From NCBI GenBank assembly GCA_003153075.1, contig PMBW01000313.1:1-5649 (forward strand): 5,649 nt of DNA, read 5' to 3'. Within the stretch, counting starts at the first letter, position 1. Every line of letters begins with the position of its first letter. This DNA is from Dehalococcoidia bacterium. GTDB taxonomy: Bacteria; Chloroflexota; Dehalococcoidia; Dehalococcoidales; Fen-1064. Position numbers and translations under genes: made by a program. Under the pieces are notes generated by a model. The model ran no database searches and was not told where the DNA came from. It saw only the letters and a list, made by a program, of their open reading frames with translations. Shown one piece after another: positions 1 through 5,109 of the stretch.

Positions 1-164
1 AGACAGGCATCGATCGTATAATCCTTCCGTTTCCAGGCAGTGCACACTCCGCCGGGCAGGTCGTGCATTTCAAATATCTGCGTTTCGTAGCCGTTCATCT
101 GCCCGTAACAACCGGCTGCCAGCCCTGCAATCCCCGCGCCGATGATACTGATCGATTTCGTCAT
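1..164 (-). CDS. FAD/NAD(P)-dependent oxidoreductase, phytoene-desaturase-like (N-terminal 54 aa, cut by left edge)
   Basis: The gene begins at an ATG at 164 (minus) and runs off the left edge; only the first 54 residues are visible. They form a dinucleotide-binding Rossmann start: a beta strand SISII, then the glycine motif GAGIAG at residues 9-14, a helix, and a second strand ending in acidic E32 (QIFE), which in this fold contacts the ADP ribose of FAD. A PGG motif follows at 37-39, then CTAWKRKDYTID. The combination GAGIAGL...FE...PGG.C.AW is typical of the phytoene desaturase/amine oxidase-like NAD(P)/FAD oxidoreductases, whose members desaturate or oxidise carotenoids, retinoids and other lipids; the substrate here cannot be told. 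The start is supported by a GGAAGGA ribosome site about 7 nt upstream. It lies 139 nt downstream of the exporter permease and has its own operator-bearing promoter, so it is probably a separate unit. Family call is good; function is open. Confidence 0.85.
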   Translation of the reverse strand, partial: MTKSISIIGAGIAGLAAGCYGQMNGYETQIFEMHDLPGGVCTAWKRKDYTIDAC

Positions 165-242
165 TTGTTTATTCCTTCCGTATCAATATTTCCAGTTAGT
201 ATAGCAGGCCGTGCAATCGCGGTATACCCTCCGAGGGATAGG

Positions 243-270
243 ATAATACTGGCCGAACGGCCAGTATAAA
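243..270 (-). promoter_or_regulatory. Promoter of the FAD oxidoreductase with a TetR-type palindromic operator in its spacer
   Basis: On the minus strand a -35 TTTATA (265-270) and a -10 TATTAT (243-248) are 16 bp apart. Between and partly over them lies a perfect inverted repeat at 246-267 with 10-bp arms ATACTGGCCG and CGGCCAGTAT around a 2-bp centre. Palindromes of the form ACTGnCCGnnCGGnCAGT covering the -35/-10 interval are typical of TetR/AcrR-family repressor sites (family knowledge). Binding here would block polymerase. A smaller dyad, CCCTC and GAGGG around one base, lies at 227-237, just downstream of the -10. The palindrome could also form a hairpin after the permease gene, but neither strand has a T-tract after it, so an operator fits better. 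The regulator gene is not in the window. Confidence 0.65.
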
Positions 271-303
271 TCCTCTGTGCACATCATATATTTCTGTGAG
301 CGC

Positions 304-1065
304 TTACGCAACTGCTTTCCGGAAAACACGTGTCGCCCACCAGAAAGTGACTATCGCTAAACCGATTGTTACCAGAAATGCCACCCCGACGGTAGAATTC
401 CAGATATTTCCAGATGCTAAAGTCCTATCCGCCTCCACGACGTAGTAAAGCGGATTAAAGTGCGCGACTACACGCATCCAGGCAGGGGCCATACTCAACG
501 GCAGCAATACGCCGGAGAGCAGCATCACCGGAAGACTAACGCCATTTACAATAGCAGCAAAACTGCTGATTTCTCTGTTGAGCAGCGCAATCGCAACCGA
601 AAAAGCCCCGGTTACCAACACGAGTAAACCAAGAAGGACTAAAGTAACCAGTAAACCCGGGATATGCGCAGCAAAACCAAATGGCACGGCTACAACGATG
701 AGGATTACAATAAAAATGAACATCCAGACAATATCCGCCAAAATCGGGCTTATCAACAATGCGACGCGGTCCGCCGGTGTCACCCTGAATCTTTCAATCT
801 GTCCGTCTTTCAGGTTGAAAATGGTTGCATACCCTTCACTGGTTCCGTTCATAAAGGCCAGGTAGGCTAACATACCGGGTAAAAACACATCGAGGACATG
901 AGTCGTTGGGAAACCCGGTCCGCCTGCCAGCTTCTGCAGTAGCGGCGTGTACAAAGCCAGATAGAGTAATGGGGTCATCAGTCCAACAATTAACCAGGTC
1001 GGGTTACGTAGAGCGTGAATAAATTCGCGTTTAAATAATAATGCAACATCGCGTAATGGTTTCAT
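304..1065 (-). CDS. ABC-2 type exporter permease, DrrB-like
   Basis: This 253-aa protein is the membrane subunit of an ABC exporter, partner of the ATPase encoded just upstream. It shows the usual ABC-2 layout: a short amphipathic N-terminus (LFKREFIHALRNP) followed by about six membrane segments near residues 22-42, 57-80, 103-128, 136-160, 167-190 and 226-245. The cytosolic motif ERFRVTP (91-97) and the ABC-2 signature region LLSGVLLPL (182-190), APAW and NPLYYVVEADR (204-214) are those of the DrrB/NodJ-like subfamily. Family members export drugs such as daunorubicin, polyketides or lipids; the substrate here is unknown. Its ATG overlaps the ATPase stop codon (ATGA at 1065-1062), so the two are translationally coupled, and a GGAGA ribosome site lies about 7 nt upstream. 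Length is normal and the frame is intact. Confidence 0.93.
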   Translation of the reverse strand: MKPLRDVALLFKREFIHALRNPTWLIVGLMTPLLYLALYTPLLQKLAGGPGFPTTHVLDVFLPGMLAYLAFMNGTSEGYATIFNLKDGQIERFRVTPADRVALLISPILADIVWMFIFIVILIVVAVPFGFAAHIPGLLVTLVLLGLLVLVTGAFSVAIALLNREISSFAAIVNGVSLPVMLLSGVLLPLSMAPAWMRVVAHFNPLYYVVEADRTLASGNIWNSTVGVAFLVTIGLAIVTFWWATRVFRKAVA

Positions 1066-2042
1066 TTGGATTCTCCATTTCCTTTACCGATTGCGGCGGT
1101 GTCCCGCAGCGAACGGCCTGTTTTCCGCAAGAATACATCATCCAGTGTCGGCTCAGACAAAGCCATTGTTTTTACACCGATGTTCTCTGTATCAAGTAAC
1201 CGCAGCAAATCCGGCAGGGCTTCAGCTCCATCTTTTACATACAACCGCACATGTTCCCCTTCGATTGTGGTTTCGCGTACATACGGCTGTTTTTTAAACA
1301 ACTGCATTGCTTTATTAATGTTCGCCCCGTCATTCTTAAAACTAAACAACACGCTGTCCCCGGCGATCTGCTGCTTGAGTTCGTGTGAAGTGCCTTGAGC
1401 GACAATCTGACCGTGATCCATTATTGCCAATTCATCTGAAAGCGCGTCTGCCTCTTCCAGGTAATGAGTAGTTAAAAAGATAGTCGTGCCTGTATCGCGC
1501 AGTTTACGTATTTGCACCCACAGATTCGCCCTGTTTTGCGGGTCGAGACCGGTGGTCGGTTCATCGAGAAAAAGAACTTCCGGTCTGTGCATTATTCCCA
1601 ATGCTACTTCCAGGCGGCGCCTTTGTCCGCCGGAATAAGTGCTACCTTTGCGATCGGCGAAATCCTTTAAATCCAGTACTTCGATCAGCTCTCCGGTACG
1701 TTTTTTAACATCTGTTGAACTCATGCCGTTCAACTGCCCCTGCAGCATTAGATCTTCGCGTCCGGTGGCCAGTGGATCTGCCCCGCCGAATTGTCCCACA
1801 TAACCGATGTGGCGCCGCACTTCAGCTGGGTGCCTGCGTACATCCCGACCGGCGACTGTGGCTTCGCCGCTATCGATCGGGATCAGCGTTGCCAACATAC
1901 GCAACGTGGTCGTCTTTCCGGCTCCGTTCGGTCCTAAAAAGCCAAAGATTTGTCCGGCTTTAATCTCTAAATCCAATTCATCAACCGCCCTGATTTTCCC
2001 ACCGTACACCTTTGTCAGCTTTTTAGCTGAAACAATATTCAT
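1062..2042 (-). CDS. ABC exporter ATP-binding protein, DrrA-like (daunorubicin-resistance type)
   Basis: This 326-aa ATPase should power the adjacent permease for export of a drug, lipid or other amphipathic molecule. All catalytic motifs are present: Walker A GPNGAGKTT (37-45), Q-loop glutamine Q84 (GYVGQ), signature YSGGQRRR (136-143), Walker B VLFLDEPT (156-163) with D160 and E161, D-loop GLD (165-167) and the switch histidine H193. The C-terminal extension ends with EPTLDDVFL (297-305) and TGR (308-310), the hallmark of the DrrA subfamily (known from daunorubicin resistance ATPases). The ATG at 2042 has a GGAG site 8 nt upstream. It forms a two-gene operon with the permease (4-nt overlap) and has its own MerR-type promoter 110 nt below the DUF4097 gene. 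Substrate is not predictable from sequence; naming it drrA would overstate what is known. Confidence 0.95.
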   Translation of the reverse strand: MNIVSAKKLTKVYGGKIRAVDELDLEIKAGQIFGFLGPNGAGKTTTLRMLATLIPIDSGEATVAGRDVRRHPAEVRRHIGYVGQFGGADPLATGREDLMLQGQLNGMSSTDVKKRTGELIEVLDLKDFADRKGSTYSGGQRRRLEVALGIMHRPEVLFLDEPTTGLDPQNRANLWVQIRKLRDTGTTIFLTTHYLEEADALSDELAIMDHGQIVAQGTSHELKQQIAGDSVLFSFKNDGANINKAMQLFKKQPYVRETTIEGEHVRLYVKDGAEALPDLLRLLDTENIGVKTMALSEPTLDDVFLRKTGRSLRDTAAIGKGNGESK

Positions 2043-2105
2043 GATTTGTTCTCCAAGTTTCTTTTCAATTCCTGTTATTCCCGCAAATTGTCGATTCCAT
2101 TTGGT

Positions 2106-2136
2106 ACTATATATCTCCAGTTAACGGGAGAGTCAA
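2106..2136 (-). promoter_or_regulatory. MerR-type promoter/operator of the ABC exporter
   Basis: Minus strand: -35 TTGACT (2131-2136), 19-bp spacer, -10 TATAGT (2106-2111). The palindrome TCTCCCGTTAACTGGAGA (2114-2131, 9-bp arms with one mismatch) starts in the last base of the -35 and ends 2 bp before the -10. An over-long 19-bp spacer filled by a dyad is the known arrangement of MerR-family regulated promoters, where the regulator bends the DNA and brings the two boxes into register. An alternative -10, TATATA (2108-2113), would give an ordinary 17-bp spacer, so the promoter could also be constitutive or repressed. The expected start lies near 2099, leaving a leader of about 57 nt. Confidence 0.7.
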
Positions 2137-2152
2137 GGTTTAATTTTTCAAA

Positions 2153-3322
2153 TTAAGGTTTTAGCTTTTGTAATAACCGTTCAGCTTCACCAATGCTGAT
2201 TTTACCTTCGCTCAAAGCTGTTAACACCGCCAATGGCGTATCGTATGCATTTGCTTCGCCGTCCGGTTCGATCATTATCGTTTTCTCTTCTTCTGGTTTT
2301 TCGTAGTATTGACTTGCTGCTGACTTCGTTTCGATTTGAATATCCCCGTTTAAGGTCGAAAGACGGACTTCCGGTAACTTACCGTCGGTATTCGCCCCGA
2401 TGCTGCCGACCATTCTGCCCCCGTGCCATGATTCCGGCCCCTGCCGCGTCACGCGCACTAGCGGTGTTTTAGACTGAATCTCGCCGTTCCGCGTTGTCAC
2501 ATCTAATCTGGCCTTCGTATCCGAAGGCAGCGCAAGACGGATATCACCATTCGTTGTCCTGACCATCCATTCATCGGCAGGTAAACACGATTCGCAATCG
2601 ATCTCTCCCCTCCCGATATTTATGTCCAGGTTCCCGATTCGTCCTCCTCGCAGTTTGATATCTGTTCTCCCCGAACGGACGGTGCAGGATTTTGCTTCGA
2701 TTTCCTCCATCAGCAGGTCGCCTTTACCTATCTGTATGTTAATTCCGCGATTCTGTCCTGGTACGGCCCCTAAAAAGGTCTTTATAACCTTCTCCCCCAA
2801 TTCCTCTCCCCATTGAGCCCAATGCTCTCCGCTCCAATAAGGCCAGTTTTCTGAATATCCTTGTTGTGTTTTATCGTTTTCATCGGCTAATGGCGGCGGG
2901 CCCACCGGCGCTTCTGTTTCGATTACCTGTTTCAATCTGATATCTGCGTTACCGCAAGATATGGAAAAATTACCGCGGCAGTTTTCAACCTGCACATCAC
3001 CTTTTCCCAGCCAAAAATGCAAGCGGGTATGTAAATTCTCCGTTTTAACCTGGGCCCGACCGCAGAAAAGTCTGATCGTCCAGAATTTGGACTTTGGCAG
3101 TTGCAGCGTAAATTGAGCATCGCTTCTATGCCCGGTATTATTAATCTGTAACCAGCGTCCGGACGGTTCGAGTTTCGTATAATGCCCGATTCTGTTATCA
3201 ACATTACCTGTCAATTTAATCTGGTCGCCGTCGATTCCCTGGATAATATACTTTCCGTCATCAGTTTTAATACTGACAGCATCAAATGCATCGATCGGCC
3301 AGGTGAGCTCTACCTTTGCCAT
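2153..3322 (-). CDS. DUF4097-type beta-repeat protein with C-terminal SHOCT-like module (YvlB/LiaX-related)
   Basis: The 389-aa product has no signal peptide or membrane helix, so it is predicted to be cytosolic or peripherally membrane-bound. Most of it is short beta strands with recurrent G.GD/NGDI turns (GKGDV, GNADIRL, GRTDIKL, TNGDIRL, RNGEI, LNGDIQI), as in the DUF4097 'putative adhesin' beta-solenoid family. Residues 106-130 and 199-224 are two copies of one unit beginning GKGD and ending DI+L. Between them lies an unusual insertion (about 132-190) rich in tryptophan (W160, W163, W168, W171) with a possible amphipathic helix. The C-terminus (about 362-389) is a helix-turn-helix-sized module, LSEGKISIGEAERLLQKL, like the SHOCT-like domain of YvlB and LiaX, which are linked to envelope stress in Firmicutes. 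It follows the DUF2089 gene by 6 nt; its ribosome site (AGGGG, 9 nt upstream) overlaps that gene's end. Molecular role unknown. Confidence 0.85.
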   Translation of the reverse strand: MAKVELTWPIDAFDAVSIKTDDGKYIIQGIDGDQIKLTGNVDNRIGHYTKLEPSGRWLQINNTGHRSDAQFTLQLPKSKFWTIRLFCGRAQVKTENLHTRLHFWLGKGDVQVENCRGNFSISCGNADIRLKQVIETEAPVGPPPLADENDKTQQGYSENWPYWSGEHWAQWGEELGEKVIKTFLGAVPGQNRGINIQIGKGDLLMEEIEAKSCTVRSGRTDIKLRGGRIGNLDINIGRGEIDCESCLPADEWMVRTTNGDIRLALPSDTKARLDVTTRNGEIQSKTPLVRVTRQGPESWHGGRMVGSIGANTDGKLPEVRLSTLNGDIQIETKSAASQYYEKPEEEKTIMIEPDGEANAYDTPLAVLTALSEGKISIGEAERLLQKLKP

Positions 3323-3328
3323 TGTAAT

Positions 3329-3748
3329 TTACCCCTGAACTTCCCGTAATTTTTTTACTGCTTCTGCCGGCGATAGCCGGCCGTCTGACACCTGTTGTAA
3401 AATGTCTTTTCTTGTTTCTTCCGCGGGTACAGCTTTTATTACCGTTTCACTATTGGTATTTTTCTGGCGTAGCTCTGTATCGGCGTCAATCCGATTCAAA
3501 ACATTGTTAATTTCATCCAGTTTATTACGGATTGTAGGGTAGGAAATCCCGAGCACACGCTCCACTTCGGTCAGGTTACCGCGCGCAGAAAGAAAAACCT
3601 TGATGAAAGTTAGAGCCTCGTCTGAAAGCGCTGACAATTGGCCTGTTTGAAATTCGCCGCGCATTTGCAATTGACATGCGGAACATTTACATTCTGTGAT
3701 GATCAGCTGCCCGCCGCAAGCAGGACATTGATTAAATAATTTTTGCAT
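3329..3748 (-). CDS. DUF2089 family zinc-ribbon/HTH protein
   Basis: The 139-aa product begins with a zinc-ribbon-like cluster, C8-x2-C11 and C22-x2-C25 (plus C20). A helix-turn-helix region follows at about 57-81 (GNLTEVERVLGISYPTIRNKL), resembling the 'stepwise recognition' helices of sigma-like and LuxR-like regulators. After a polar linker it ends in a short SHOCT-like module (about 113-137, VSDGRLSPAEAVKKLREV). This order matches DUF2089 proteins, which are thought to be transcriptional regulators but are poorly characterised. The ATG at 3748 has a very good ribosome site (GGGAGGA, about 5 nt upstream) and a perfect promoter. It is the first gene of an operon with the DUF4097 protein, which carries the same C-terminal module. 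DNA binding and self-regulation are inferences from the HTH and the gene order. Confidence 0.88.
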   Translation of the reverse strand: MQKLFNQCPACGGQLIITECKCSACQLQMRGEFQTGQLSALSDEALTFIKVFLSARGNLTEVERVLGISYPTIRNKLDEINNVLNRIDADTELRQKNTNSETVIKAVPAEETRKDILQQVSDGRLSPAEAVKKLREVQG

Positions 3749-3769
3749 ATTTTCCTCCCGATATTTTGT

Positions 3770-3798
3770 ATTATAGACATTATAATTAATTTTGTCAA
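3770..3798 (-). promoter_or_regulatory. Perfect-consensus sigma-70/sigma-A promoter of the DUF2089-DUF4097 operon
   Basis: Minus strand: TTGACA (3793-3798), exactly 17 bp, TATAAT (3770-3775); both hexamers and the spacer length match consensus. A second ATAAT lies inside the spacer (ATAATgtcTATAAT). Upstream sequence (about 3799-3850) is almost pure A/T and could act as an UP element; it includes AT-only 9-bp inverted arms at 3806-3814 and 3833-3841, possibly chance. The expected start near 3763 leaves a leader of only about 14 nt. So strong a promoter usually needs a repressor; none is identified. Confidence 0.85.
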
Positions 3799-3910
3799 TA
3801 CTTTTATTAATAATATTAATTATATTATAGTAATTATTAATTATTAGGAATTAAATATGTTCCATTAATATCTAACTAGTTTATGTTATCTCGATCTGTG
3901 ATTATAATAG

Positions 3911-3944
3911 AAAAGGAAGGTTCCTGTATCAGGAACCTTCCTTT
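3911..3944 (-). terminator. Intrinsic terminator of the ICL/PEP mutase-family gene
   Basis: A perfect inverted repeat has 15-bp arms (AAAGGAAGGTTCCTG at 3912-3926; its complement at 3930-3944) around a 3-nt loop. On the minus strand the stem ends in TTTT followed by CTATTATAAT, a good termination tract, 60 nt after the stop codon at 4005. The T-run on the plus strand is weaker and no plus-strand gene leads into it. It separates this gene from the DUF2089 operon promoter. Confidence 0.88.
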
Positions 3945-4004
3945 AATAAATTCTTGACACTAATGCAGTCAAGCTAGTGGATTATCGAAGTTGGATAATT
4001 TACC

Positions 4005-4895
4005 TTATTCCGGCACATATTTATTTTCTAACGCACTCCAGAATTCCTTGCCGCCAAGCTGGCTTGAATAATCCCGGCCGGGCGCTTTTTTATCCGGCAG
4101 ATAATTACCGGTGTCATGAATTTCCTGGTACACATCAAACAGCGCTTTCTTCACTGCGACCGTTGGCGCAAAATTAGGCACCCAGATCTTCGCCCCGACG
4201 TCCTCGCAGTCCTGTGCGGAAAACTCCGCCGGCCCCATACCCCAGATCACCACTTCCGGCGCGCCGATATCTTTATAAAAAGTCCGCAGACTTTCCTTAT
4301 CCTGCCGCTGGTATTTTGATTCCGCCGGCGGAGCATGAGGAAGGATAATATCTACCCCCAATTTTACACAGGCTTTGGAACGGGCTATCACCTCGTCATA
4401 TCCCAGCGTGGCGGCAGCATCGATTCTAGCCACGATCACGCAGTCCTTATCCATCTTGTCCCGTGCTTCCAGCACCGCTCCCATCTTACCCAAATACTCT
4501 TTCCGCGAAAGAACAGGTACCAGGTTATGGGGAGTTCTAGCCAGAATGTTATGCGCCCGGTCGCTGATGTATATTCCGGCGACGCCTATTCTGATCAACT
4601 CCTGCGTCGTGCGGTAGGAGGCCAATGCGCCGCCGTAACCGTCATCCGCGCCCACAATCAGCGGGATATTGACTGAATTCGCCATATATTTAGCGCAACT
4701 GATTACCTCACTCGCAGTGGCCAAACCGATATTCATCAGACCCAACTGGGTATCGCTGGCCATACTCGGCGGCATAAAAATCGCTTTTAACCCCACCGTC
4801 TCGATTATTCTCGCGGATAGACAGTCATATGCTGTCGGCACCACTAATACTCCCGGTTGTTTTAACAATTTCCGCAACATTGTCGTCTTTTTCAT
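4005..4895 (-). CDS. Isocitrate lyase/PEP mutase superfamily protein with altered metal site
   Basis: The 296-aa product is the size of the PEP mutase/2-methylisocitrate lyase family, TIM-barrel enzymes that make or break C-C or C-P bonds of alpha-oxo acids using Mg2+. Recognisable landmarks are PTAYDCLSARIIE (20-32), IVGADDGYGG (80-89), the GVAGIYISD strand (104-112) and VARIDA (155-160), with the conserved R157. Against the family pattern, several functional positions differ by my alignment: N55 where an Asp is usual (LPDIGL), G82 for the first Asp of DADTGYG (D84 kept), S111 for the Glu of GIHIED, H187 for the Glu of FPE, and no KKCGH cysteine motif in the gating loop (113-124). Lyase activity as annotated for relatives is therefore doubtful. 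It has its own promoter, an AGGAG ribosome site 9 nt before the ATG, and a strong terminator. The neighbouring peptide-type transporter gene may be linked, but that is guesswork. Confidence 0.85.
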   Translation of the reverse strand: MKKTTMLRKLLKQPGVLVVPTAYDCLSARIIETVGLKAIFMPPSMASDTQLGLMNIGLATASEVISCAKYMANSVNIPLIVGADDGYGGALASYRTTQELIRIGVAGIYISDRAHNILARTPHNLVPVLSRKEYLGKMGAVLEARDKMDKDCVIVARIDAAATLGYDEVIARSKACVKLGVDIILPHAPPAESKYQRQDKESLRTFYKDIGAPEVVIWGMGPAEFSAQDCEDVGAKIWVPNFAPTVAVKKALFDVYQEIHDTGNYLPDKKAPGRDYSSQLGGKEFWSALENKYVPE

Positions 4896-4930
4896 TTAGT
4901 CACACTCCTATCGATAGTTTATTACTCTTT

Positions 4931-4959
4931 AGTATCTATTTTTGTTGGCCATTTTTCAA
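4931..4959 (-). promoter_or_regulatory. Candidate promoter of the ICL/PEP mutase-family gene
   Basis: Minus strand: TTGAAA (4954-4959), 17-bp spacer, GATACT (4931-4936); 5/6 and 4/6 matches to consensus. It lies 35 nt before the start codon, placing the transcript start near 4924 and the AGGAG ribosome site in a short leader. No clear operator is visible around it. Confidence 0.45.
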
Positions 4960-5002
4960 TCTTGTTAGACTATTCAGTTCTTTTTGAATATGGAAGAAAT
5001 AC

Positions 5003-5019
5003 GCTGGCATCTTGCCGGC
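5003..5019 (-). terminator. Possible weak terminator after the solute-binding protein gene
   Basis: On the minus strand a 7-bp stem with one G-T pair (GCCGGCA and TGCCAGC, 3-nt loop) is followed by GTATTTCTTCC. The stem is GC-rich but the T-tract is interrupted, so partial termination is the most that can be claimed. It lies 90 nt after the stop codon and about 45 nt upstream of the next gene's candidate promoter. Confidence 0.4.
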
Positions 5020-5027
5020 TTTAATGA

Positions 5028-5073
5028 ATTAGCCCTCATTCCCGGTAACTAATAACCGTCAATGAGGGCTAAT
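5028..5073. repeat. Long inverted repeat with 13-bp perfect arms, intergenic hairpin
   Basis: Perfect 13-bp arms ATTAGCCCTCATT (5028-5040) and its complement (5061-5073) enclose 20 nt, inside which CGGT (5043-5046) and ACCG (5055-5058) can pair again, giving a two-tier hairpin. It follows the solute-binding protein stop by 36 nt. Neither strand has a T-tract directly after the stem, so it is not a standard intrinsic terminator. It may instead protect the 3' end of the transcript, act with the next hairpin, or be a small repeat element; a genome copy count would decide. Confidence 0.6.
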
Positions 5074-5109
5074 CTCAAAATTCAAAAAAACAGTTTACTA
5101 TTTTATCGA

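Noticed and set aside
246..267. The palindrome read as a terminator for the exporter operon
   Set aside because: The loop would be only 2 nt and no T-run follows on the minus strand. Its position between a -35 and a -10 box favours an operator.
63..269. Plus-strand 68-codon frame at the left end
   Set aside because: It is antisense to the oxidoreductase start and its promoter/operator, and the translation has no protein-like pattern.
1066..2124. Plus-strand open frames opposite the ABC ATPase (for example 1066-1398 and 1807-2124)
   Set aside because: They lie antisense to a gene with all ABC motifs, have no recognisable family features, and their composition is what a reversed coding frame gives.
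2140..2156. A/T-only hairpin over the DUF4097 stop codon (TTAATTT and AAATTAA) as a terminator
   Set aside because: The 7-bp stem has no G-C pair and no T-tract follows on the minus strand, so it is too weak to call.
2932..3204. Minus-strand 90-codon frame inside the DUF4097 gene
   Set aside because: It lies wholly within the DUF4097 coding region in another frame, with no ribosome site or domain resemblance.
3806..3841. Inverted repeat ATTAATAAT/ATTATTAAT as a specific operator
   Set aside because: The whole region is nearly pure A/T, where such arms arise by chance; noted only as a possible UP element or binding region.
3953..3973. CTTGAC/GTCAAG dyad between the ICL/PEP mutase-family gene stop and its terminator
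   Set aside because: Six-bp arms with a 9-nt loop in a 3' untranslated stretch, no T-tract and no promoter match; too weak to support a function.
4116..4676. Plus-strand open frames opposite the ICL/PEP mutase-family gene (for example 4335-4676)
   Set aside because: They are shadows of a well-supported minus-strand gene, with no domain signal of their own.
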